From Anisakis pegreffii (Eukaryota > Nematoda > Chromadorea > Rhabditida > Anisakidae): a DNA stretch of 64,000 bases. Position numbers and translations under genes: made by a program. This document shows positions 41,230-53,445 of the stretch, piece after piece. The first letter of the stretch is position 1, and every line of letters starts with the position of its first letter. The stretch lies in contig JAPYMA010003053.1 of the NCBI GenBank assembly GCA_035041965.1, positions 434,001 to 498,000 of the forward strand, read 5' to 3'. A model generated the notes under the pieces. The model did not search any database and was not told the DNA's origin. It was given only the letters and a program-made list of their open reading frames with translations.

Positions 41230-44200
41230 TCTTTGATTTCGTTTCCGTTGATTCTTGATTTCCCGGAGTGGCTGTTCGAGCCGTTTCTCTTTTTATTTGG
41301 AATTTATTCGTTATACAATGTATTCATCTATCTAATTGTATGTAACAAATTGTATTGTGCTAAGTGTTGGAAATTGTATGTATCTAATCCTTCTAATATT
41401 AATTGGTTTCCTATATTAGTATGGAATTGTATATGTGTGATCTCTATATTATCATTAATTTATGCAACTGAATAATTGTTGCGATTGATATCATCATTAT
41501 AAGGATAAATTAAGATAAAGAACAATTGTTATTAATTTAAGTAACTGAATGACGATTACTATGATTATAATAATATAAATGAACCATTTGATTGATTCGT
41601 AACGTGCTTAACTAAACAGTTGTTATGAATATGAACATGATCATTATTATGAAGATAATATGAAGTTATGAACCATTCGATTGATCATTAACTAAGTTGC
41701 TTACTTAACTGATTATTATGATTATTTTTACGGTTATTAATCTAAGGATGATAGAATGATACGACTCATTGATAGAACATTAATGTAGTGTTGTTGACAA
41801 TATATTAGCTGCGCAATTAAAGATATTACGGTGATGTCCAATGTTTCGGCGCTATGCCATCCACAGGAACCCTGAAGAAGTCACAACATTTTGTCACCAA
41901 CCCTACGTTACTGCAAGATTCACCTGTTGTCATCTGCGCCTTATGAATGAGAAAAGCTTCCACTCACTGATCGATTATTTAACTAATAATTATAGCATTG
42001 CTATCGTGAATGTTATTATGTCGTTTGCTGTCATTCGCTATGTTGTTCGATTATTCGATTACATTCATGCGCATCGATGAACTTATGCATTTGCTAATTA
42101 AAGATATTATTGCTTGGATTCAGTTACGCAAGTTTAGGTGATTGCGCTAATAAACGACTTGATACAAACGTCCAATTGTTACGTGGATCGTAAGATTAAT
42201 TGCACTGTTTTGAATCAAATGCAGCAAATGAGCGATGTAATTCGAAGTGCTCTTTCATGAATTTGCTTTAAGAACTGGCTATCAGTAACATTTTCTGATG
42301 GTATCATTTGCGCTAGGTTATTGCTCGCAATTAAATGAAGTTATGTCATTAATGCGTTCGAAAGCGGACGTTTTTTTTGTTGTTCCTTCAACAGTTTGTG
42401 CTGTAAATTTTTGATCTTATGAGATTCTCAGTACTGTTGGATTAGTTGTCATCTCACCCGACGAAATCGAATTTCTGTGTTATGCGGTGAAGCAGTACAC
42501 ACTCACTCACATGCATTTATAGGGGTGGCCATATGATCACTGCACATTCTTTCGAGATGTCAGCTAATCGATTTGCTTGAGAAGAATTTTAGTCTAATAT
42601 GGATTGTTTAATGGTCACGTGACGTACTTAGCGGATTTCAAAAGAATGAATGAAACACTGTGACAATGCTTTTACTGTGAAATACTCGTTGGATTATTGA
42701 AGATCGGAAGTCAGCATCATCGATTGAGCAATGCTGTTACTTGTTCGCGTATAAGAGATTAAGAGTTCATTCTCGATAAATCATAGTTCTGAACTTTCCT
42801 TAATGAGTCGAACACACCTTCATAATCCGTCAAGCGAACTAACAAAATTTTCATATTACAAGCAATAACACATTCTGACGAATTTCATCGTAGACACTAT
42901 TGATAACCCTGTCGTTGCAATATGTTCTCTTCCGATTTGATTCAGTGCAAAATAAAATAAGTTGTGATTGCTTCCTTCAACTCATTCCACGACCTTTTTT
43001 GAGCTAATGAACAACAGTTTACAAGCAAACAAACATTTGATTCACTGATCATCCATATGTTCTCGAGATTGTATTCTGACACATAATCTTAACTGCTCGT
43101 GATTTTTGACAAAGTAAATAAAAAATTCATAAACATTTCGCATAGAAACGTTCAAATCAAATCACATACGTAGAACACCGAAGTGAAACTGAAGTGTGCT
43201 TCATTTTGCCATCGAAATAATGAGTTAGATTTATTTCAGTGCTTGATCATCGATACTGTGCAGCAAATATCTACATTTTCGTTATCGTTTCGACAATTTG
43301 CCATGCAAGGATTCTCGCTCAGTTGATTGTTGCATGCAAATTTTAAAAATAACTTTTTTCATCAAAACATTTTCCATGTTTTGAACATGGGTTCTTCATC
43401 AGTTCCGTGATTTCGGCAAGATTACTGAGGCTTATCCTGAAAAGCCAAGAAAAATTCATGCTCATCTCACTTCAGCATGATATCATCAAACATCGATGAA
43501 ACTTTCACGGTTTAACTGATGAGTGCATTCAGATTTTTGCAATGCCTGGCTCCGCCTATCGGATCACACCAACACATTCTTCAATTATCGCATTGCTTGA
43601 GCCTATTTATCGTTTTCGAAAACACCTCTCTATTCCGGTTGACAAATCTTGTGTCCAACACGAAACAGACTGCTTCAAATTCCTCGCTGTCATTTTTCGT
43701 GCAATTGCACGTTTATGAAATGAATTTCACCTGCAGCACATAATCGTGTGCAAATGATTCCACGAAAGTTTCGACTATAATGCATCAGTAAAAATTCAAA
43801 ATCTTTAAGTGGGTTTCACAATGACGATTGCTCCTTCAACGTAGAATTTCCAGGCTTTTTCGCCACATCTTAATGCGTTGAAGTCTTCTTTAACTCTTCA
43901 TTTCATTCGATTCTGACTTGATGACATCCCCTATAATAATAATAATATTTTATTCGCATATCAATATGTCTAAAGTAGTATAATACAGTTTAATACTATC
44001 TGGCGAATATACTACCCCAACTATTGTTGGGGAGGAGGAAAAGATTTTAAAACAGGCAAAGGAGAATAACAATAAATATTATCTCTTGACTTTTTTCTGC
44101 CGCCGTCAGTCACACGTTTATCCTAAATTTTTTGACTAATAAATCGTTCTCGTCTTACTGATAATGCGTCTTTTCATACTGGGAGCTTTTCAAAATATGT

Positions 44201-45540
44201 TGGACACTAGGTGATGCTCCTAAACTAAAGTGACAATAATTTAATTCGATTGCCTGTGTCACTTCTTCATTCATCTGGTAAGCATTCCCATGAATATGTT
44301 CGCTGCTGATCCACGAATGCTTTACGTTCTACGTGTGAGATGTTAAATGAACACCTGTTATTCCCGGGTAGCATAAATCCAATTCAGTTTTTTTCTCGTC
44401 ATATTAATCGTTATAAGTTGTTGATCATTCTTTATTAATCCTTGCTCATTAATCAGCTGAAATTGTATGTATGTTACTTACATTTAGTCGCAAGTTCAGA
44501 TATATTGACGTGATTTTGTCGTTTTGAATTTGTCGTGACTTGTTACAATGTACAAAGTGAAGCTTAAAACACAGCAAAAATGTCCATGCGCATTCGATAT
44601 CCAGCTGCCGCAATTAAGATCTTTTCATTTATTGTGGAAAGTGGTCGTTGCAGAGGTGCCTTACAAATTATCAGAAATTCCATGAAATTTATCCTGTTTA
44701 CTTAGTGTTGCGAAAGTTTACAGTTTTGTGATGTCTTATTCGATTCTGATCGAAAGCAACTATAACTTTCGGTTGAAAAATATGTTTATGAAGTTTTAGT
44801 TCGCTTCATGTTATCCTGCTAGCTCCTCCTGCGACAGAATCTTCATCGAAGCATCGGCTTTAAACAGAGGCATGAACATTCTCAACTTGGCGCATGTAGC
44901 TGTAGTTGAGTGATTACACCTTCGGTCAACTCGAAATACCTGTGTTGAACTCGATGTCGGAGACCTGTCGTACGCATTTATCATATGCACCAAGCAAATG
45001 TGCACCTTTTGGGAAGAATGAACCTGTTCAAGTATACGGCAAACCATTGCTACTCTAGTTGGGTCTTAGGATCCAAGCATTATCCGTGGAAGTCCTAAAT
45101 TTTTTCTGATATTTGAGAGTCTACTGAATCCACTGATGTGAGGATATCATTGTTTTGCTGAGCAATCTTGGCATTAAAGTTGAATGCGGCATAAATGATC
45201 CAATGTATTGAGCGTTGCGATAAACCTTATTATGAGGCAGTCTGGAGGCATATCACGATTTATATCTACTGTTTACGCTTTAATTTGCATCAGATTCTCA
45301 CGGCCACTACTCGCAAGATAGCTGGAGTCGTAGTCAGTATTGGAATAATATACCACTTGTTATTTCATGAGATACATACCTGTTTTCAGCAGTATGCATA
45401 CACATCGTGAATCAGTAATTGTTGCTCAACGAAACAAACTGCTTGCTCTCAAACCAAGAAGTTGTCGATGATCACGGTTTGGAACTCATAATTATTGTCG
45501 AATTCACTGGTTTCGCATTTTCAGTGTCGTTTCCATTTCA
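41230..45540. other. Gene-poor AT-rich region
   Basis: The plus-strand frame 41233-41475 encodes three hydrophobic stretches but joins to nothing. 41480-41760 is a degenerate AT-rich repeat in which 'gaaccatttgattgat' and 'aactgaat' motifs recur. Around 43935-44000, 'ataataataatattttattcg' looks like a retroposon tail on the minus strand. The minus frame 44811-45047 is unsupported. I see no further gene. Confidence 0.4.
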
Positions 45541-45549
45541 TTCGAAAAG

Positions 45550-48500
45550 ATGTATGAAGAAATGTGTCATACTGCATTGGAATTATCCAATGAATACTAC
45601 TACAAAGTTATGTTGCTCTGTAAATGTATTCTCAATATTATCGCAGTGGTCATATTCGTCTCCCTCTTCTTTACACAGGTCTGAGTTTTCAACGATACTA
45701 TCAGAATCGTTCCATAATGTTGATCTAAAACTTTGTTCTATCGTACCAGTGAAAATCTGATATCGAATTGCAGATGATGCTATTTGGTATGGTTTGTTCA
45801 AGTAGATGCCTCCGTGAAACTCATAATGCGATTCATTTATTGCAGTTAAGCTGTTTATGAGAATGGCATTCACCACTCAAAGAAATGCAGTTGAAATAAG
45901 AGTCGCAGTGCCTGATTGATAATCCCCAGTCGAAATTACTGCTTGATCTAGTGATTAAGTCTTCTCGGCGAAGTGTTACATAACTTTATTCATTTAAAAT
46001 TCAACTTCACCATCTCGGGATTTTTTTAATTTCATAACCTAATTATAGAGTATTTGTGCACTGAAACTCGATGAATTTTTGGACTATAACTTTGGATTAT
46101 GTGGTATAGAAAGTCATTCTGAGATTGGTGCTTAAACCTAAGTTGAAGTTCATTGTTAGACTACGTCTAAAGTTGATGCTTAGGCCTAAAAGAAGGTTAA
46201 TGCATAAGCTTAGGTTGAGATTGATGTTTGAGCATAAGGTGGAGTTCATCTGTAGATCATGATCGAACCTCTAGTGAACACTGTGCCTAATCACGAAAAG
46301 GAGTTGCTTTTCTAAAACTTCGTGGACATGGGATGTTTGTCTAATAACATAAGACATCAAATAATCGTAGGTCAGAGCGATGATTTACTTATGGTAAAGT
46401 CACGCAACCTACTTTTGACGCAGACTACGTGAAAATTACTTCCTTTTCCCCCGAACTAGAGCTCAATGAATCAAAAGGATAATAATCTGAGCGGTTGTTG
46501 GAGACATATAATGTTCAATCCTAGCCATTTTGTATGCTCCACATTCATTAAGCCAATAGTCGTTAGTCTAAACGTCATTAGGTGATATATGGTTAGGTGA
46601 CTTGACTACCACCGTTTTCATTATGTATAATTTCATTCTGAATCGAAATTAGGTGATGTCATCGCAAAGAATCCCCTGCATATATATTAAGTGAAACATG
46701 TTTTAAACATAACGTTTTTAAATTGATGTGAAGGTGACATGAGACGTTGTTGGATTGATGATTTGAGGTGTTCTTTTTTGAATTCAGTGATTCATCAAAT
46801 GGTTTTTAAGGGTTCTTACAGTGTGTTCCATCGCAATACTCGTCTTCTTTTGATAATGAATCAATTGTGGTCAATGGGCGGATGTACTGCCTATGCAGTC
46901 CTCTACGGATTTGATTACTGGCGTTTTTCAATGGTAAGAGCTAATGATATGTGCTCGCTGTTCACAGATAACGATTGTGAACGACTAAAATCGATCTCTA
47001 ATTGCGATCAACTTGTTTCATTTCTTCAAAAACTTTGAAAGGATCTTATCAGGCATATGATTACCTAGTAATTAAGCTAAATGTGTTTAGAGGTGCGCTC
47101 ACACGTCATAATTGTTACTCATGTTGCCAGCAAACAAAAGAGACTGGCAATGTTGAATAATGTTAAAGTATATGGGAAAACTCTGAAATGATTCGCTAGG
47201 ACCAGAATTACTTAGTTGAGCAATTTTGAAACAAATGTCTCGACATAGGTCAATTACAAGAAATTACCAATGAGCAAATGAATAATTTATGATGGCAGAT
47301 AAACAAATTCACGTTTATTATCTCACGAAAATGTTTTCATTCACCAACTCATTCATATTGTAGCAGCACTCCAATCCGTGTGACTATTTAATATCGGAGC
47401 GATTGTCTATTGCCATGCGCGTTCCAACCGACATTTGTATGTACGGACAATCATGGTCAATGGTAATGCTTGTACTTGAGAGAATAATTGCAACGATTCG
47501 AATCAAATCCTACGAACGATCAACTGGCAGAATCATGCCTTGGATTATGATTTTTACACAAGTAATCTGTCACTCAGTTTCGTTTGTCACCATCAGTCCA
47601 AGAGCTCTTTCACATGCAATTTGTAGCGCATAAATCGCATTGATTATTGATAATCGTCCCACATGCCGACGGTATTACAAATATTTTCCACTACTCATCT
47701 ATTGCACTTCACAAAAGAGAGTCAGTCATTCTGCAGTACTGTATAACACTACTGATTGCGCTTATAGTTTGTTTTTTTGCATATGATGGCATTTATGCAA
47801 TATCCATTGGATGGAAAATTGATATTGTGGATTATTCACGTAAAAGAGTATCCTTATAGATTATGCTTGCAATTACATGGGTTGCGGTGATGATTATCCA
47901 TGTTAACTGGGATGATCTGAAGCTACTATGTACTGTTTCAACATTACAAACCGCCAACCTCTTCCAGGTGATCAGAATGTGTTCAGTTTCAGTTGGTTGC
48001 AGTTCTTTGAGAAGCAAACATACGTTTGAACCGTTATGCCCGTGGAACTTTTATTCCTTTGACGAACGTTGAAGCTACATCTTTGAGTAGTAAGAAGTGT
48101 AGCTGTTCTCATTGAAAGTGCACGAAAACCATAGTTGAAGACATTGAAAAGCTCTAGAATCTGTTGGTTGTAAGCACTGTCGAAAAATATTGAAAATTGA
48201 AGGATTGATAAACACTGTCGAAACCCGCTATGATCGTCTTTTGTTTTTTTTCCTGATTTTATTTGGAGCCTTCACATTCTTAAATGCTAATCACGAGGAA
48301 AATGGGATTTCGTGATAAATTTAGCTGAGTATTGAAAACTCCTGGTAGATTGTTCCTTGTTTTTAATTCCTTGAAGCACTTTCCATCGGAGCTCATTAGC
48401 AGCAATTATTCAGCATTTTATTCGGCACCAACATTACAATAAAGCCTAATTTCGCCTTTTCCTAGATTGAATGAAATTTGAAGATGAAAATGTCTGCGTG

Positions 48501-49837
48501 GAATTGTAGACTTAGGAAATCAATCAAGTTTGACTTCTAGGAAATCCTCTAAGGTTTACAGTTCCATTTCCGATGTCAATCAAGAAACCGAATGAACAAA
48601 ATTCAAAACGTTAAGGTAATGATGTTATCAATGGAGGTATTCGAAGTGTTCACTCTGACCTCGTTCATCGCTCTCTATCGCTTCAACCAAGCCAGATGTA
48701 AGTTCGTTGTTGAAGCGCCCACAAGTGGTATCAACAGTTTAACAGCACGATATCAGGTGCATAAGTTATCCTTTCAAACTTGCACAAGTTACCCTTTCCA
48801 AGAATCTCACTTCGCCGATGCTGGTGATTTAATCAGTTGCTCACATCAAAACCGTTTGCCTCATTTCGTTTCCGAACCAGTCAAGTATAATCGCAATCTT
48901 TTTTCACCTCGACAAGCCGATATAAGTTATGTCAAACTTCAATGTATCACGACCATCAGATTTTGAATTCATACGCATTAAATGAGATCAGCAAGTAGAA
49001 TGGAGACCGTGGATGTGGGATGTGCAAAGAATTAACTGCGGGCAATCATAAACATGTATGAAATCATGTTAACTAGATTTAGTGAAGTCATGACATTGCT
49101 TAGAGAACACACAGCTCTCGGCATTGATCTGACTCAGTTCCATACCAAACACTTCAGTTTTGTTCGTAGACGAGGGAGTAGTGAACGTCGCCTTGCAATC
49201 TAACAATTAGCATTATTCACAGTTTGTCAACAAGCAGGAAAGCGCTTCGGAATTCGAGAACGAATGAAGGAGATTCTTCTCGAATTCTTCTCGAATTCGA
49301 GAAGTCAATTTTCGGGCTCTTTCTGAGTCCCTCTCCCTAGAAATAAATGGGCATATGGGAGTGTAGCCCAAAACCTCTGTACTTGCCAAATCAATAATTC
49401 AAGTTCGGATTTCATGAAGACAGATGATTCCAAACGCTATTATCGTTAGCTGCGCGGAAAGAAGAATGCAAAGGAAGGAAGAATGTGATATTAGTGATAT
49501 TGGTAATAACAGAGAGGCATAAACTCGTAATGAGTTGGATTTGCTGAATAAATAAAATGTTTTTACAGGTACGCGAAAATCTGCGCGCAATAACGCTAAT
49601 ATTTCCGTGCGTATTGGTACATTTCATTTGCTTCAGTGCCACGTTGGTGGCACAACCAATTAATTCCTACTTGAATCGTCAAAAATCACCGTTGCGATAT
49701 TCCATATTTGTGGATCTGTGTAATTTTTTGGTGTTCTATGCGGTCATCATATCCATCTATTACTTTCTCAAACAACCGTACATTTCGAAAGTATTACTTC
49801 AATGCTGGCAGCACCTACATTCGGTGACATTTGGATG
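45550..49837 (+). CDS. Seven-helix chemoreceptor, SRAB/SRA type
   Basis: Nematode-specific sensory GPCR expected in the membrane of chemosensory neurons. Exons: 45550-45678 (ATG, TM1: KCILNIIAVVIFVSLFFTQ), 46811-46933 (FHRNTRLLLIMNQLW, TM2), 47364-47561 (CDYL, then MLVLERIIATIRIKSYE; the LERxxAT motif ends TM3), 47737-47839 (TM4), 47923-47967 (TMYCFNITNRQP), about 48554-48697 (TM5: MLSMEVFEVFTLTSFIALYRF), 48746-48756 (11-bp micro-exon completing SRYQ), 49569-about 49837 (VRENLRA, TM6 and TM7). Phases agree throughout; the acceptor of the sixth exon is the weakest link. The joined SRYQVREN motif is characteristic of SRA/SRAB receptors. The final exon or tail after 49837 is unresolved; the open frame runs on to 50111. 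The intron before the last exon contains a retroposon tail. Confidence 0.8.
46130..46255 (+). repeat. Degenerate minisatellite in chemoreceptor intron
   Basis: Four imperfect units of about 30 bp around 'cttaagcctaagttgaagttcatt' variants, within the first intron of the chemoreceptor gene. No function seen. Confidence 0.5.
49496..49556 (+). repeat. Retroposon-like 3' tail, copy 2 (in chemoreceptor intron)
   Basis: Almost the same 55 bp as 38980-39035, ending in aataaataaa. It stops 12 bp before the acceptor of the last chemoreceptor exon, so it may contribute the polypyrimidine/branch region of that intron. Confidence 0.65.
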
Positions 49838-50114
49838 GTATCATCATTCGGTTGGTTGCTTAACCGTGCTTCCGTTTCTCAAACATCTCAGGAATGCTAC
49901 GAGCAGAAACAGTGCATCTGAGATTTTTGAAGCTTTAACGCTTCTCGCATTCTTAAATTATTCAGCAGTTCGCCGAAGGGATCCTAAGGAAATCCTTCGG
50001 AAGCGATTCATTCACATTTCACTTTCCATCCGTTCATTTTTCAAAGAGCCGTTCTTTGCGGTTCTCTTCTCAAGTATCGCGACACACAAAATGTTTCAGC
50101 GAATTGGCTGAACC

Positions 50115-51140
50115 GATTAACGTTGAAATGTTCAGATATATGGAAAATTCATAAAGTTTCTTAATCTCATACCTTAATCCATCCATACAACTACTGAAAT
50201 TTTCATGGAGAAATTGCTTTTGGTTTCTTCGTTACGCATACAATAGCAACTCAACGACTTCTTTACTGGTGAAAGAGTGCATTAATTAGACGATGAAATG
50301 TAGTTTCTAGTAAAAACAAATCCTCAAACAGTATGAAACTCAATTAGAGGAGCATTCCACTTGTCTGACTTGAGACTAAAGTCTCTTTTTTTTTTGAAAA
50401 TCTGCATTTGTTTTGTGAAACCAAGCATTCTCAGCTGCAGAATAGAATGCATTTATAAGAATGGTTCTTTCGATTGTCTAGTAAAGAAGACTATCGCAGT
50501 TTCAGAAACCACAGGTATCTGCAGCTGGTGGAGTACCGCAAGCAGCAGTTGCGCGTGAAACCGATGTTTACTTCGCCCAGTTGAACGATATTTTTAATGA
50601 TGCGCCTACGAAAAAAAACGACAGACGATCAAAAGAGTCAAGGGACCAGAGATATCATCCAAAAGGTTTTACGAACCCAGAACGGACGGCGAATGCGCAC
50701 AATATTACACCATATCATTGATTCAGAAAAAAAATCTTATGACTTAAACTAGATAGATAAACTTTTACGTTATTCAGTAGTTGGAGTGGCTGATAAACGA
50801 TAAATAAGATGCTATAAACTAGTGTGTTGCGGGGATCCAGGAACTTTGGGGACCCGTCCCCGACTTGATTCGAGCCGACTGCATTTTCAGTGTTCTAAAC
50901 TGCAAAATTAACTCCTCGAATTTCTTCCATCTCCGCAACATATTGCTATAAGCTACCACTGAAATTGCTTGTTGTCACAATTTGAAGATCTAGTTGCAAA
51001 GCGTTTAACTGATCGTTCTTTCATGTGATGATTTACAGGTATATAACACAGAGTAACTTAGCCAAGAGAACAATGGAGTATTCCAGCCAATTCGTTGCTG
51101 TCTTGATTCAGATACATTTCTTCTTTGAAGCGGTCGAAAA
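50115..51140. other. Intergenic region
   Basis: Between the chemoreceptor and a minus-strand gene. The plus frame 50361-50558 is open but low-complexity at its start, and I see no joining exons. Nothing else is supported. Confidence 0.3.
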
Positions 51141-51642
51141 TTATCGAAATTCAATGTATTGTACGTGCCAATCACGTATATCTTTGCACACAGAAATGTG
51201 AAGATTGGTCAGTGGTACAACTGGAAAAAATTTCAGTGGCAGATTATCGACAGCGAAGAACAATGATAATTTGTCTTCAAATGACCTGAAAAGATATTCG
51301 TAGACTAGAATCTGAGTCCATTTTTTTTTCTTTAATTGTTTGTTATTGTTGTTGAGCGTTATGGTGATGGATGAAATAGTTTCAGTGAGAGAACAGCAAT
51401 TTGTATGCATTGATCTTCATCAGATTGACTAGTTCCCCGTTTAGTGTATCGCTTTGTTTCGAGATAAATGTACCATTTCTACTAGACGATTGTGTTGAAA
51501 TGTCAATCATTTTAATCGAAACTGTATCAGTAAAACTGGTTGAATCGACCGTATTGTTCAAGCAATAATCACTGGATACATCAGAAGCCGAAAAATTCAG
51601 TTTTGCACGATTCATCTTGATTGCGACTGGAAGGCGGACCAT
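51141..51642 (-). CDS. Unrecognised protein, probably two or more exons
   Basis: The 5' exon opens with ATG at 51642 and reads as a Ser/Thr/Asn-rich polar protein (KLNFSASDVSSDYCLNN and on) for up to 86 codons to about 51385. The last exon follows a tcttttcag acceptor near 51290 and is well-formed: it includes LSLFFAVDNLPLKFFPVVPL and DIRDWHVQYIEFR, with TAA at 51141. The phase between these two pieces does not match with any obvious donor, so an intervening exon or another donor is needed. I do not recognise a family. Confidence 0.4.
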
Positions 51643-51651
51643 ATGACTTCA

Positions 51652-53445
51652 ACATGCGACGAAAGTTGATCAAATTTGAATGAAAGTAATTCGAATTGAA
51701 AGTATCATTTAGAAATGGGTGTCATAGTTTACAGGGATTGTTTTGAGTTGATCCGAAATATTGTGATAATTAATTAACCTTTTGGTTGAGAGCTATCGGT
51801 CATTTTGATATGAAATGTAAGATGACACCTTCATAAGAACCCAATGGAAAATGCCCTCCACTCATTTCATTTGTGTTTTGCAATTGTCTCACATGAAATC
51901 CATTATGACCTCATTCCACATTGATTCACATTCTAAATAATGAATATTTATTGTGTCTGACAAGATGGCGCAAAACGAGATGATTGATTGAACTGTTGCA
52001 AAAAAAAAATATCGCTAATGCAAAAAGACTTGTTTGTTTACGTAAGCAATCATACCCACTGATAACTCAATATCAATATCGCTGTAGCAAAAAGAGCATT
52101 TCACAAAAATGACATGCGACGAAAGTTGATCAAATTTGAATGAAAGTAATCCGAATTGAAACTATCACATAAAAAATGGGTGACAAAGTTTGCAGCGATT
52201 GTTTTGAGTTGATTGAAATATTATGCTAATTAAACATGCATCTCTTCTAAGAACATGACCTAAAATCACTTCAAAATTACCATCAACAAAAGTTGTACTT
52301 AAAGTTTTTTTAATCGATTCCAAACACTCGCACATATCCGATAATTAGGATTATTCGCTAGTCAACCGTTTTTCATTTTACAGAATGAAGCACTAATCAA
52401 GAACCAGCAGTAGTGCAATGTTGTGAATGAAATTTTGCGAACGAATTGAGAAGTGCACTCAATTAGAGCAACGTGAACGTATAGTTTTTAAGTTATGGTT
52501 GATTTGAATGAATTTAGGAGAGAGGGCGTTATTTTGGGATCCTGATTTTTAGAGAGATACGAATTTCAAATATCCATCCATCCATTGTCGCACTTCATTC
52601 GCATAGGATTTGTTTGCAATTCGTTGGTCAGCTCATCACCGTCAAATGAATATTCTCACTCTCATATTTGCGTTATCACTCGATCTGATCGTTGTTCGAT
52701 CTCGAAGTGAGTTTATTAGTTGCTAATGAGCTGTTTTTCGATAATGCTTCAAAATTAAGCCTTTATAGGGGAAAACTTGTTCCGAATGACTAATTTATAT
52801 TTGTACGCTATTGATGCGCCTCAGATAAGATGAATTTTTCTAAGTCTTTTGTGAATCATCGCGCCAAACATTGCATATTTACTCCTGAAAGCATTGATAA
52901 TTTGAAGCTGTGAGTGTATCATCGCAATGCGATCTCGACTCGGAACAAACCAGAATCGGACGATGTGTTCGGCCATGGCTTGATCTTTGGGAAATGATAC
53001 GCATACGTGAGCCTCAAGCAGCAGATCTCGTTTTTCCCGTTAGTCTGCAATTACATCATTCATAGTGGATCTGCGTCCGTTTCAGCACGTTCGTCTACGG
53101 AGTACACTGCACAAAGCATTAAGTACACTTGAAATTGAATGTTGCATGACCAGTCACTACGCAAACTTATATAATAATTGGCAATTTCAATTCAATGAAA
53201 TGAGTTTATTACTTGTTAAATGTTCATATGCCTTTAGGCAGGCATAAAATTCTATATTCTAGCATAACATTGTGCGAAATTCATCGAATGAGTGCAATTC
53301 ATTTGTTCGTCACTTCGTTAGACATCGATCTCATCTAATAACGTGACCTGATTTCACTTCAAAAGTACATTCAAAGAAAGTTGTACTTAAAGTTTTTTCA
53401 GTCGATTCCAACCACTTTCACATGTCCGATAATTAGGATTATTGA
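51652..53445 (+). repeat. Partial copies of one dispersed repeat
   Basis: Block 1 occurs at 51652-51770 and 52112-52230 (acatgcgacgaaagttgatc, then ttgttttgagttgat). Block 2 occurs at about 52243-52345 and 53325-53440 (gttgtacttaaagttttt, then tccgataattaggattatt). The middle copy carries both blocks in order, so the full element is at least 235 bp. Copies differ by scattered substitutions. Exons of the plus-strand CPG4/DUF19-like gene lie between them. Confidence 0.7.

Noticed and set aside
45583..45876. 97-codon minus-strand ORF
   Set aside because: It overlaps the plus-strand TM1 exon of the chemoreceptor, whose phase and sequence fit the rest of that gene.
49270..49310. Heat-shock-element-like palindrome (cttctcgaattcgagaag) with three TTCnnGAA pairs
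   Set aside because: It lies in the middle of a chemoreceptor intron with no promoter context; the spacing between pairs is not that of a proper HSE array.
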